Below are positions 9,038-16,665 of a DNA stretch of 64,000 nt, piece by piece. The stretch spans positions 1 to 64,000 of the forward strand of contig JABLXC010000002.1 of NCBI GenBank assembly GCA_013178185.1, read 5' to 3'. The notes below the pieces were generated by a model. The model ran no database searches, was not told the origin of the DNA, and saw only the letters and a program-made list of their open reading frames with translations. Within the stretch, counting starts at the first letter, position 1. Every line of letters starts with the position of its first letter. Source of the DNA: Anaerolineae bacterium. Lineage in GTDB: Bacteria; Chloroflexota; Anaerolineae; Anaerolineales; Anaerolineaceae. The translations under genes and the position numbers were made by a program.

Positions 9038-10147
9038 TTATATTTTTTGTTGCTGCGTTTGGAGGATGTTATACACGCCAAACGCAATGACAAACGCGAT
9101 GGTCATTCCCTGGATGATCTGGATCAACACCGAGGGAATCCCCGCGCTAATTTGCATGATTTCGGACCCGGCTCTTAACCCGCCGAAGAGCAGGCCGGAG
9201 AAGATCGTCCCCAACGGGTTATTATTGACGATCAATGAGACCGCGATGCCGTCGAAACCATAGCCGGGAGAGATGTGCGCAAAGAGCCGCCCGGTCAGCC
9301 CGGCAATTTCGACCGCGCCTCCCAACCCCGCCGAACCGCCGCTCAAGAGCATGGCAATAATAATGGTACGTTTGACGGGCATCCCGGCAAAGCGGGCTGC
9401 GTTCCGGTTGGAACCGATTGTCCGAATTTCAAACCCGAGCGGCGTGCGGTAGAGGAGGATGGTGACAAGGATGGCCAGGATGACGGCCAGGATCACGCCA
9501 ACGTGCAGCCGGGTCGGAAGCCAGATGCGCGGTAACCTGGCGGCGTCTGCAATCATATCCGTTTGTGGAAAATACCCAGAGGCTTCTTTCATCGGACCGG
9601 TTACCAGGTAGCTAGAAATGCCCAGGGCGATATAGTTCAACATAATGGTGACCACGACCTCATTGGCGTTTATCCATGTTTTCAGCAGGCCAGGGATGAC
9701 TGCCCACAGACCGCCGCCGATAAATCCGGCAAACATAACGAGCAGCAAAAGCGCAAAACCTGGCAAATCCCCCCAATAAACGCCGACATAGGTGGCGCCG
9801 ATTGCTCCTAAATAAAACTGGCCCTCGGCGCCGATGTTCCATATGCCGCAGCTATAGGCGATTGCCACCGCCACCCCCGTAAATACGACCGGGGTGGCTT
9901 TTAAAAGGACTTCGCTGATATTGCGCTGGCTGCCGAAGATGCCATGCCACATTGTGGCGTAGGCTTGGATAGGGTCATACCCAAAGATGAGCAGGAGGAT
10001 TGCCCCTACCAGCAGCGCGGCCGCCACTGCCAGTAACGGCATCAGGCTTCTTCTAACCGCGCCCCATAGCTGACCTGACCGGCTGCGCAGGTCGAGACGG
10101 CTGGCGGGCGGTTTTGGCATTGCAGGTGTAGTTGAGGGTTCAGACAT
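9038..10147 (-). CDS. ABC importer permease (NupP/YufP type)
   Basis: A 369-residue permease with about ten hydrophobic helices. GTLFGSQRNISEVL-like and VVFTGVAVAIAYSCGIWNIGAEGQ segments and the loop IRTIGSNRNAARFAGMPV are typical of the first permease of BMP-linked importers. An open frame extends to a GTG at 10216, but that start has no ribosome site and would place translation inside the intergenic hairpin, so the ATG at 10147 (MSEPSTTP) is chosen. It follows the binding-protein gene after a gap of 114 bases that holds a strong hairpin, and precedes the second permease by 18 bases. Confidence 0.87.
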   Translation of the reverse strand: MSEPSTTPAMPKPPASRLDLRSRSGQLWGAVRRSLMPLLAVAAALLVGAILLLIFGYDPIQAYATMWHGIFGSQRNISEVLLKATPVVFTGVAVAIAYSCGIWNIGAEGQFYLGAIGATYVGVYWGDLPGFALLLLVMFAGFIGGGLWAVIPGLLKTWINANEVVVTIMLNYIALGISSYLVTGPMKEASGYFPQTDMIADAARLPRIWLPTRLHVGVILAVILAILVTILLYRTPLGFEIRTIGSNRNAARFAGMPVKRTIIIAMLLSGGSAGLGGAVEIAGLTGRLFAHISPGYGFDGIAVSLIVNNNPLGTIFSGLLFGGLRAGSEIMQISAGIPSVLIQIIQGMTIAFVIAFGVYNILQTQQQKI

Positions 10148-10216
10148 AATTGTTCTCAGATCAAATCCCTGTTTTGAATTGCGGCATCGCTTGCCGATCC
10201 CCTGCCTAAACTTCAC

Positions 10217-10249
10217 CAGGAGGCGGGCTCAGGGGGAACCCGCCTCCTG
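10217..10249 (-). terminator. Intercistronic hairpin between binding-protein and permease genes
   Basis: Perfect 11-bp arms CAGGAGGCGGG and CCCGCCTCCTG flank an 11-base loop, starting 13 bases past the BMP stop codon on the - strand. There is no long T tract, so it is more likely to stabilise the binding-protein mRNA or to attenuate transcription than to stop it fully. Confidence 0.6.
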
Positions 10250-10261
10250 TAGCCCCCTGGC

Positions 10262-11287
10262 TTAATCAGGGACCATCTTTCCGGGAACTTCCAGCTCACC
10301 GGCAAGGATCTTTTTCTTTGCTTCTTCGAACTTTTGCATGGCTTCGGCTGGGATTTTGTCCTTGAAGAAGGGGTTGATGGCCACATAGGCTGCCTGTTCG
10401 TTTTCAAGCCCAATGCCGATCATCTTGCCGCCCTTGAAGGTGCCTGCCTGGATCTCTTTGGCAATGGCCAGGTAGGCTTGCGGGTAATCAAAGACTGTGC
10501 TGGCGATGATGGTTTCAGGCGCCAGGCTGCTCTGATCCATGTTGGTTCCAAATGCCAGGATCTTGGCTTCTTGCGCCGCCTGGAAGGCGCCCTGACCGGC
10601 GATATTGGCGTTAGGGACCACGATATCTACGCCCGCAGCGATGCCAGCCATGGCGGCCTCTTTGCCCGCGCCGATATCCTCCCAACTATTGATATAGGTG
10701 AGCGTGCATTCGTTGCCGGGAACGGTCTCGAAACCGGCCTTGAAGCCCAACTGTGGATTCGCAACAGCCGGGATTTCTTCGCCCCCAATGCCGAGGGCTT
10801 TGCCGCTCTTGGTCATGTAGGCGCCGATAATGCCCATCAGATAGGCCACTTCGTTCTCCTTGAAAACGACCGGCGCCAGATTGGGACCCACCTTTTCTCC
10901 GCCCGAAGTCAAGAACACCGTATTCGGGTAGTCCTTGGCGACGATTTCTGCAGCGTCTTGGAAGGAAAAGCTGTGCCCGATGATCATCTGGTAGCCTTGT
11001 TCCGCATAGTCGCGGAAAGCTTTTTCAACAACCGAAGGGGTCTCTTCGATCTCCACATAACTGACCTGGGCGCCCATTTCCTTCTCGATCAATTTGATGC
11101 TGTTATAGGCCACCTCGTTCCAGCCCTGATCGTGTACCGGACCCGGAGACAACAACCCCACCTTGAAGACCTTTTCTTCCGCAGGTGGGGCTGTTGTGGC
11201 TTCTGGTTTGGGTGTGCATTGGGCTGTTAACAAAGAGGCCAGGGCGAAGAGCGTGGCAACGACCAAAATTAATCTTTTGTTTTTCAT
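10262..11287 (-). CDS. BMP family lipoprotein, substrate-binding protein of nucleoside-like ABC importer
   Basis: A 341-residue lipoprotein: signal MKNKRLILVVATLFALASLL with lipobox TAQC, lipid-anchored at Cys24, then a Thr/Pro/Glu linker. The body follows the BMP/PnrA fold: VGLLSPGPVHDQGWNEVAY, QMIIGHSFSFQDAA, TVFLTSGGEKVGPN, AGIAAGVDIVVPNANIAGQGA and ILAFGTNMDQSSLAPE. PnrA-type proteins bind purine nucleosides and relatives in others bind different ligands, so the ligand is not certain. It is the first gene of a six-gene operon with an excellent GGAG site, and a hairpin after it could raise its level above that of the permeases. The promoter and palindrome lie 190-250 bases upstream. Confidence 0.92.
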   Translation of the reverse strand: MKNKRLILVVATLFALASLLTAQCTPKPEATTAPPAEEKVFKVGLLSPGPVHDQGWNEVAYNSIKLIEKEMGAQVSYVEIEETPSVVEKAFRDYAEQGYQMIIGHSFSFQDAAEIVAKDYPNTVFLTSGGEKVGPNLAPVVFKENEVAYLMGIIGAYMTKSGKALGIGGEEIPAVANPQLGFKAGFETVPGNECTLTYINSWEDIGAGKEAAMAGIAAGVDIVVPNANIAGQGAFQAAQEAKILAFGTNMDQSSLAPETIIASTVFDYPQAYLAIAKEIQAGTFKGGKMIGIGLENEQAAYVAINPFFKDKIPAEAMQKFEEAKKKILAGELEVPGKMVPD

Positions 11288-11470
11288 CTCTACAATCTCC
11301 TTATTTTGGTTGTGTCATAGAAATTTACGTTTACCGCTCATTGCAAGCAACGCAGGGGTAGGCTGGTGAACACCTCCTTTTTTGATTGCCGGTCAGGTTG
11401 AAAGCAATGTTGGTGTATAGAAAGAGATCCGCCCCGTTCTGTTTTGGAAAATAAATGGTTGTCGTATTAA
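11288..11470 (-). other. Long 5' leader of the BMP operon
   Basis: About 183 bases lie between the likely transcript start and the BMP start codon. Inside, at about 11372-11380 on the - strand, is a strong AAAGGAGGTG sequence that is not followed by any reading frame longer than about a dozen codons. I do not recognise a known riboswitch: the purine aptamer core is not present. It may be a decoy ribosome site, a very short leader peptide or an uncharacterised control element. Confidence 0.35.
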
Positions 11471-11476
11471 TCTAAT

Positions 11477-11504
11477 AGTATAATGATTTGTGTTAATAAA
11501 TCAA
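11477..11504 (-). promoter_or_regulatory. Promoter of the BMP-importer operon
   Basis: On the - strand, TTGATT (11499-11504) and TATACT (11477-11482) are 16 bases apart in a very AT-rich stretch, placing the transcript start near 11470. Confidence 0.5.
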
Positions 11505-11518
11505 TATTTCCGTAAAAA

Positions 11519-11537
11519 AATGTCTATATTAGACATT
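11519..11537. promoter_or_regulatory. 19-bp palindrome upstream of the BMP-operon promoter
   Basis: AATGTCTATATTAGACATT is a perfect inverted repeat centred at 11528, about 58 bases upstream of the inferred transcript start, a position used by activators. GntR- and MarR-type dimers use sites of this size; no such regulator is adjacent. The Lrp-type gene at 3723 is another candidate. Confidence 0.45.
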
Positions 11538-11589
11538 ACCTTGACAAGGTTGTATGTTGTTTGGCGCTCTACCTGGCTTTTCTGCTGGG

Positions 11590-11624
11590 AACAAAACGCC
11601 GACCGCCAATGAGGGCGGTCGGCG
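11590..11624 (-). terminator. Rho-independent terminator of the 11705-12139 gene
   Basis: Perfect 11-bp arms CGCCGACCGCC and GGCGGTCGGCG with a six-base loop, followed on the - strand by TTTTGTT. It ends the transcript of the small membrane-protein gene and separates it from the BMP-operon control region. Confidence 0.8.
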
Positions 11625-11704
11625 TCTCAGCCTCAGGAAAACGATTGTTAAGTTGTATATTGGCGGCACACGCTGGCTTAAAAGGGTAACAGGCTCCGTG
11701 CCTG

Positions 11705-12139
11705 CTACAAACGGTTGCCCAGCCGTTCCTCCAGCGCCTGGATCTTCGCCGTAAACAGGATGCGGCGGTCATCCACATAGAACTCATGCGGCTGCCTGGC
11801 GATTAGAAGCATCTTCGAGGGCCCATAGCCGTGAATGTCTTCCCACCGAAAAAAGAGCGGCGGCAAGAACGGCATGGCATTGCGCAGCTCGACGCCGTAT
11901 TCATAAATCAGAATGCGGACGATGTTCCGGTAGCGCACCGGCCCCACCCAGACCTGCCAGGGGCGGGCTTCTTCCAGCAGGCTGCCCTTAAAAGCTGCTT
12001 CGTCTGCCCGATAATTGCGCGCCAGGGCTCCCCAGCCCGCCAAAAAGCTGACGCCGTAAAGAATGCCCAGCACCAGCGCCACCACAATCGCGGCCAGAGT
12101 GAAAAATCCAAGCGCAAGGTTGATCCAAACCATTTCCAT
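11705..12139 (-). CDS. Conserved hypothetical single-pass membrane protein
   Basis: A 144-residue protein. Residues 4-35 form one long hydrophobic helix; the remainder is soluble and rich in beta-like strands (VWVGPVRYRNIVRILIYEYGVELRN, LFFRWEDIHGY, EFYVDDRRILFTAK). The strand pattern and the WEDIHGYG motif recall bacterial PH-like domains in small membrane proteins, but I cannot name a family. The ATG at 12139 has GGGAGG ten bases upstream. It follows the methyltransferase gene on the same strand after 47 bases and is closed by a strong terminator. Function unknown. Confidence 0.65.
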   Translation of the reverse strand: MEMVWINLALGFFTLAAIVVALVLGILYGVSFLAGWGALARNYRADEAAFKGSLLEEARPWQVWVGPVRYRNIVRILIYEYGVELRNAMPFLPPLFFRWEDIHGYGPSKMLLIARQPHEFYVDDRRILFTAKIQALEERLGNRL

Positions 12140-12186
12140 TTGAAACCTCCCTGTTCTTTACTGGTCTAAATTTCCCCGGCTTACCC

Positions 12187-13086
12187 TCACACCGGATGCT
12201 GTCTGCTCGCTTCGAGCCGTTTTCTGGCAAGCTCGCAATATGCTTCGGAGATATCGAACCCGACGTAATGGCGGTTGTTTTGCTGCGCGGCGACGCAGGC
12301 GCTTCCAGAGCCCATGAAAGGGTCCAGCACCACATCGCCGGTATAGGAATACAGCCGGATGACCCGTTCCGCCAGGCTGATCGGAAAGGGCGCCGGGTGT
12401 CCGGTCTGCCGCGCCGAGGCGGGAGGGATCTCCCAGACCGAGAGCGTGGCTTGCATAAACTCCTCCCGGCTGATGTCGGACACGCCTTGATCGGGGCGGG
12501 TGAAGGATTGTTTGGCGAACACCAGGATGTATTCGTGCACATCCCGCAGCCGCGGCGACCTGGCGCTTTGAAAGCTCCCCCAGGCGCAGTTTCCGTTGCT
12601 GCCCTTGCTCTTTCGCCAGATGATCTCGCCCATCGGAAGAAATCCAATCTCCGTGTGGACTTGATAGAAATAAGTGTGTAAGGGGATGTAAGGTTTGCGC
12701 CCTAAATTTGCGATGTTGATGGCGTATCGCCCTCCCGGCTTCAACACCCGATACACCTCCTTGCCAACCCGGGCGATCAGTTGCAGATAGCTTTCCAGGC
12801 TGAGATCGGCATCGTACTCTTTGCCGACGTTGTACGGCGGCGATGTGAAAGCCAACCCCACAGCGTTATCGGGGAGGGGCATCTCTTCGGAAGATTGGCA
12901 GTAAATACGGTCTACCCACTCGCCGGGTGGGGGCGGCGCGGCTGCATTAAGAGCTTCTGGGTTTGCTGGCGGTGAGCTTTGGCTATACAGGTTGCGGCGG
13001 TAAAAGGGAGAAGCGTCATGACCTTCCCGCCGGGAGACGCCAAAGGAACTGGTCGCGGAGCCGGAAGTTTTTTTTGCTCTGGACAT
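12187..13086 (-). CDS. Site-specific DNA methyltransferase, beta class (N4-cytosine or N6-adenine)
   Basis: A 299-residue enzyme with motif IV first (FTSPPYNVG, residues about 80-88) and the S-adenosylmethionine motif I at the C-terminal end ([13 protein letters not shown], then HYVGFDI), the order of beta-class amino-methyltransferases. TSPPY is more frequent among N4-cytosine enzymes, NPPY or DPPY among N6-adenine ones, so N4-cytosine is favoured but not proven. The target-recognition region is between them (about 115-230). A longer frame to 13380 is open, but AGGAGG lies just ahead of the ATG at 13086. No restriction endonuclease gene is adjacent, so it looks like a solitary methyltransferase with a regulatory or anti-restriction role. 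Confidence 0.87.
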   Translation of the reverse strand: MSRAKKTSGSATSSFGVSRREGHDASPFYRRNLYSQSSPPANPEALNAAAPPPPGEWVDRIYCQSSEEMPLPDNAVGLAFTSPPYNVGKEYDADLSLESYLQLIARVGKEVYRVLKPGGRYAINIANLGRKPYIPLHTYFYQVHTEIGFLPMGEIIWRKSKGSNGNCAWGSFQSARSPRLRDVHEYILVFAKQSFTRPDQGVSDISREEFMQATLSVWEIPPASARQTGHPAPFPISLAERVIRLYSYTGDVVLDPFMGSGSACVAAQQNNRHYVGFDISEAYCELARKRLEASRQHPV

Positions 13087-13308
13087 GCCAATCCTCCTCT
13101 GGGCAGTCAATATTGCCCTTCGCGCGCTCTCAAAAGAGCCATCACGCAGGGTGGTGGTTGAGATACAATGGATTATATCAATCTGTGACGGTTGTTTGAT
13201 AGTCTTTGCCCGCTCTGGCTGCTGGCAGGTTGCCCAGCGCAGCAGTTCTGCCTGAGGGCGGGAACTCAACGGTTTCGCGGGGCGTCCTTGATTCAGGAGG
13301 AGATGACG

Positions 13309-14595
13309 ATGAAAACATTTCTTGGCGTGTTTCGCTGGATGTTGCTGGGAGCGTTGGTCATCGCTGCCTGTGCGCCGCAAAAGGTTAACGCCGCGGTTGC
13401 GATGTCTGAAAAGCCCCGACTCAAAGACCCACAGGTGAGCCCTGAGGACCTTCTTGTACTGGCGCAGGATAACGCCGCTTTTGCCCTCGACCTGTACCAG
13501 GTTTTACGCCTGCAGGATGGCAATTTGTTTTATTCGCCTTACAGCATCTCGACCGCCCTGGCCATGACCTATGCCGGAGCGATGGGCCAGACCGCTGACC
13601 AGATGTCCCAGGCGCTTCATTTCAGCCTTCCCCCGGAACGGCTGCACCCGGCCTTCAATGCCTTGGCGCTAGACCTGGCCGCCCGTCCGGAACAGGCCGG
13701 TGGAGATGTAAAAACCCCCTTTGAATTGAGCGTTGCCAACGCGCTCTGGGGGCAAAAGGATTTTCAATTCCTGCCGGAGTTTTTAGACCTTCTGGCGCAA
13801 AATTACGGCGCGGGGATGCGGCTGGTGAACTTCTCAGAAGACGCCGAGGGATCCCGCCGGATCATCAATCAATGGGTCAGCGACCAGACCAGAGCGCGCA
13901 TCCAGGATCTGCTGCCGCCCGGCTCGCTGGATGCCATGACCCGGTTGGTTTTGACCAACGCCATTTATTTTAAAGCGGGCTGGCTGCACCAGTTTGAGAA
14001 AGAATCCACCCGGCCGGCGCCTTTCTATCTGCTGGATGGCTCCACCGTCCAGGCGCAGACCATGCGCCTGAACAAGCCGTTTGGGTATGCAATTCTAGAA
14101 AACGCCCGCGCTCTGGAATTGCCCTACGAGGGCGGCGGGGTCTCGATGCTGCTCCTCCTGCCGGATGAGGGGCAATTTCAGGCTGTAGAAGCGCGCCTGG
14201 ATGGCGACCTGCTGGGCGAGTTGCAGCAAAACTGGCAATATGGTTCGGTGGATCTGGCGTTGCCTAAATTCACGTTCGAGTCACAATTCGACCTCAATCA
14301 GGCGCTGAGCGGTTTGGGCATGGCGGATGCTTTCAACGCCAGTCAGGCCGATTTCTCGGGCATGACCGGCAACCGCGAGCTTTACATCAGCAGCGTCGTT
14401 CACAAGGCCTTCGTCGCCGTGGATGAGACGGGCACCGAAGCCGCCGCCGCGACTGCGGTCATCATGGGCGCGACCGCTGCCATGCCCCAGGAGCCGGTCA
14501 TCTTCCACTTCGACCGCCCGTTCATCTTCCTGATCCGCGACAACCAGACCGGCAGCATCCTGTTCGCTGGCCGGGTGCTGGACCCGACCAGGTGA
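13309..14595 (+). CDS. Lipoprotein serpin (serine protease inhibitor)
   Basis: A 428-residue complete serpin fold preceded by a lipoprotein signal ([20 protein letters not shown] with lipid cysteine 21). Core motifs are [37 protein letters not shown] and the C-terminal [24 protein letters not shown]. The reactive-centre hinge [14 protein letters not shown] has the small residues required for loop insertion, so it should be inhibitory. Counting P17 from the hinge glutamate puts P1-P1' near Thr-Ala of MGATAAM, which would suit elastase-like proteases; this prediction is approximate. The start is placed at the second ATG after GGAGGAG, because longer upstream readings lack a ribosome site. It would act outside the cytoplasmic membrane, bound to the cell. 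Confidence 0.92.
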   Translation: MKTFLGVFRWMLLGALVIAACAPQKVNAAVAMSEKPRLKDPQVSPEDLLVLAQDNAAFALDLYQVLRLQDGNLFYSPYSISTALAMTYAGAMGQTADQMSQALHFSLPPERLHPAFNALALDLAARPEQAGGDVKTPFELSVANALWGQKDFQFLPEFLDLLAQNYGAGMRLVNFSEDAEGSRRIINQWVSDQTRARIQDLLPPGSLDAMTRLVLTNAIYFKAGWLHQFEKESTRPAPFYLLDGSTVQAQTMRLNKPFGYAILENARALELPYEGGGVSMLLLLPDEGQFQAVEARLDGDLLGELQQNWQYGSVDLALPKFTFESQFDLNQALSGLGMADAFNASQADFSGMTGNRELYISSVVHKAFVAVDETGTEAAAATAVIMGATAAMPQEPVIFHFDRPFIFLIRDNQTGSILFAGRVLDPTR

Positions 14596-14658
14596 AAAGG
14601 GAATGCGTTCGACCGCTGGCTTTTGCAGTTGAAATATAGGGGGCTTGACAAGAGGTTT

Positions 14659-14695
14659 AAAATACGTGCGCCAGTGGTTTGTTGCCACGTATTTT
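14659..14695 (+). terminator. Inverted repeat after the serpin gene
   Basis: Perfect 10-bp arms AAAATACGTG and CACGTATTTT are separated by 17 bases, with an A run before and T run at the end of the stem, 63 bases after the serpin stop. Probably a terminator; a role as an operator for the ABM gene is an alternative. Confidence 0.45.
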
Positions 14696-14765
14696 GAGTA
14701 ATCTGATATATAATATCTTATACTGTGAACTCCCCTTATTGGTTGTTTGTGTAATGGAGGCTGAC

Positions 14766-15047
14766 ATGTACGGTACCATTGCTCGTTTGCGCGCGAAGCC
14801 CGGCGCTTTGGAACTGCTTTCCAAATTTGAGCAGCGCCATCCGCAGGGGTTCGTCGCTTCTTATGTTTACCGGATGGATTCCGACCCAAATGAATTGTGG
14901 CTCGTTGTGCTTTTTAAGGATCGTGAGTCTTACCTTGCCAACGCCGAAAGCGAAACCCAGCACCAGGAATATCTGCAAATCAGGGCGCTGCTTGAAGAAG
15001 ACCCGCAGTGGCATGACGGTCAGGTGGTGTTTGAAACCAGCGCCTGA
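14766..15047 (+). CDS. ABM-domain (antibiotic biosynthesis monooxygenase-like) small protein
   Basis: A 93-residue single-domain protein. YGTIARLRAKPGALELLSKF, the middle strand VASYVYRMDSDPNELWLVVLFKDRESYLANAES and a final ALLEEDPQWHDGQVV match the ferredoxin-like alpha/beta barrel of ABM proteins, which act as dimers in quinone or heme oxidation, or as unknown stress proteins. An in-frame extension to 14679 is open but GGAGG stands six bases before the ATG at 14766. It is convergent with the PEBP gene, the two stops being 15 bases apart. The substrate is unknown. Confidence 0.75.
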   Translation: MYGTIARLRAKPGALELLSKFEQRHPQGFVASYVYRMDSDPNELWLVVLFKDRESYLANAESETQHQEYLQIRALLEEDPQWHDGQVVFETSA

Positions 15048-15062
15048 ACAGCGTCTCTGACA

Positions 15063-15710
15063 TTACCGATTGCCGTACAGCCCGATGAGCTCCGCTTGAG
15101 CCAGGGTATGCCCTTCCAGCGCTGAGAGCAGCTCCTTTTTTGAAGCGCCGCCGGGCAGATCGAGCAGGCTGTCAACCGCATAGAGCGTGAAAATATAGCG
15201 ATGAACGCCAGAAGGTGGGCAAGGTCCGCCATAACCGGTTTTTCCCCAACTGGTCTTCCCCTGGTGGGGTCCCAGTGCCGCTTCGGATGAGGCGCCTTCG
15301 GCCAGTTCATTAAGATCGGCTGGTAGGTTGAATAACACCCAGTGTGTGAATGTCCCGATCGGCGCGTCCGGATCGTCCAGAATCAGCGCAAAACTCTCTG
15401 TGCCCTCAGGGGCGCCGCTCCATGCCAGCGGCGGAGAAATATCCTCACCGTCGCAGGTATAACGCGCCGGGATTTGCTGCCCCGCTTCGAATGCGCTGCT
15501 GGCCAGCGCAAATTCCACCGGGGCAGGAACGGTCTCCTCGACCGCCGGGGGGAGGGTCTCGGTCGCAAGGGAGGGCGCCGTCGGTTCCGGCGTGGCCGTG
15601 TCCGTTGCCGTCTGGGTTTGGGGCGCAGCGCTCTCAGCATTGCCGCCGCTGCATCCGGTCAGCGTCACCGCCAGGATCAACACCAGCTTGAGGAATAGCT
15701 CTGATTTCAT
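15063..15710 (-). CDS. PEBP family (YbhB/YbcL-like) lipoprotein
   Basis: A 215-residue protein: lipoprotein signal ending VTLTGC (lipid cysteine 20), a Thr/Pro/Ala-rich linker of about 50 residues, and a phosphatidylethanolamine-binding/Raf-kinase-inhibitor-like domain. Family motifs are RYTCDGEDISPPLAWSGAPEG, LILDDPDAP, FTHWVLFNLP and GKTGYGGPCPPSGVHRYIF. The exact role of bacterial PEBP proteins is not settled; ligand binding at the anion pocket (DPDAP, GPCPP) is expected. AAGGAGGT precedes the ATG at 15710. It is the last gene of a long - strand operon, 19 bases after the PfkB kinase, and is anchored on the outer face of the membrane. Confidence 0.88.
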   Translation of the reverse strand: MKSELFLKLVLILAVTLTGCSGGNAESAAPQTQTATDTATPEPTAPSLATETLPPAVEETVPAPVEFALASSAFEAGQQIPARYTCDGEDISPPLAWSGAPEGTESFALILDDPDAPIGTFTHWVLFNLPADLNELAEGASSEAALGPHQGKTSWGKTGYGGPCPPSGVHRYIFTLYAVDSLLDLPGGASKKELLSALEGHTLAQAELIGLYGNR

Positions 15711-15729
15711 GTCACCTACCTCCTTAGCA

Positions 15730-16656
15730 TCAAAGTAAATCCGCCGCCGGGTTGCTTTGAACCAGCATTTCGGCTTTTTCAAGGATCGAGGCGGTTAAAT
15801 CCGTCCCAGATGCGGTGCAGGATGCCGCTGCAACCGCATTGGCATAGCGCAGCGCTTCGCGTAACGGCGCTTTTTTAACAAAGGTCGCAGCCAGGTAAGC
15901 CGCGTTGAAAATATCGCCCGCCCCGGTGGTATCCACCACCGGCACAGCAAAGGCCGCGCACGCATAGACCGCCCGCGGCTGGCGGGAGACCGCCAGGCTG
16001 CCTTTGGATCCCAGCGTAACGATCAGGCGCTGCGGCTGGTTTTTTAGGCCGTCAAATGCCCCTGAGAGGCTCTCCTCCGTAGCTTCCTGGTTAAAAAGCA
16101 TCCTGAAGGCGTGGCGATCCAAAATGATGGTGTGCGCATAAGAGGTAGCCCAGCCAAACGCCCACGCATCCCATTCAAGAATCGCAGGTTCCAGGCTGAT
16201 GACGAGTTCGGCGCCGAATTGGGTCAGCGCCTCGCGCATCGGCAGGCTCAAAGTGCTGAAGACCGCTTTGGCCGGCGCGGGCGCCATAAATTCAGCCAGC
16301 TCCACCGCGTCCCATCTGTGCGCATCGTCAAAGCCATGCAGCAGGATGGCCTTCTCGCCCCCTTTTGCCACCAGGATCTGTGCAATGGGCGTCCGAGAGG
16401 TTTTTAAATACCTTGCGGATAGTCCCAGCCGGGAAAAAGCCCCCTGGATATACTGCCCGTTTTCGTCCTCGCCAATTTTTGTCAGAAAGAGCACATCCGC
16501 CCCCAGGCTTTTAAGCGCCCTGGCGGTGTTGCAGGTCGTCCCGCCGATTGCTCGTCCGGTGAATTGTACGTGCACCTTTTCATCCGGCCCCGGCAGGTGA
16601 GCAAGCGAGTAGTAATCATCCAGCGCAACATCGCCAACACAGATCACATCGAACAT
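15730..16656 (-). CDS. PfkB family carbohydrate/nucleoside kinase
   Basis: A 308-residue ribokinase-fold enzyme. The N-terminal VICVGDVALDDYY strand, GRAIGGTTCNTARALKSLG (substrate-binding glycines) and the C-terminal VVDTTGAGDIFNAAYLAAT (anion hole and catalytic Asp in GAGD) are intact. The substrate is not determined: PfkB enzymes act on ribose, fructose phosphates, nucleosides and others. It follows an ADP-ribosylglycohydrolase gene by nine bases, the same pairing as yegU-yegV of Escherichia coli, which points to phosphorylation of a ribosyl compound released by the hydrolase. That link is inference. Confidence 0.87.
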   Translation of the reverse strand: MFDVICVGDVALDDYYSLAHLPGPDEKVHVQFTGRAIGGTTCNTARALKSLGADVLFLTKIGEDENGQYIQGAFSRLGLSARYLKTSRTPIAQILVAKGGEKAILLHGFDDAHRWDAVELAEFMAPAPAKAVFSTLSLPMREALTQFGAELVISLEPAILEWDAWAFGWATSYAHTIILDRHAFRMLFNQEATEESLSGAFDGLKNQPQRLIVTLGSKGSLAVSRQPRAVYACAAFAVPVVDTTGAGDIFNAAYLAATFVKKAPLREALRYANAVAAASCTASGTDLTASILEKAEMLVQSNPAADLL

Positions 16657-16665
16657 TTTCGCGCC

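Noticed and set aside
10334-11230. 298-residue + strand open frame opposite the BMP lipoprotein gene
   Set aside because: Shadow frame; the - strand gene has a lipobox and BMP motifs.
11288-11470. Purine riboswitch in the BMP leader
   Set aside because: No aptamer core could be found by eye; only noted as a structured leader possibility.
13192-13308. Longer N-terminus of the serpin
   Set aside because: The frame is open, but GGAGGAG and a proper lipobox signal place the start at 13309.
13087-13380. Longer N-terminus of the DNA methyltransferase
   Set aside because: AGGAGG directly before the ATG at 13086 and an unlikely basic upstream sequence.
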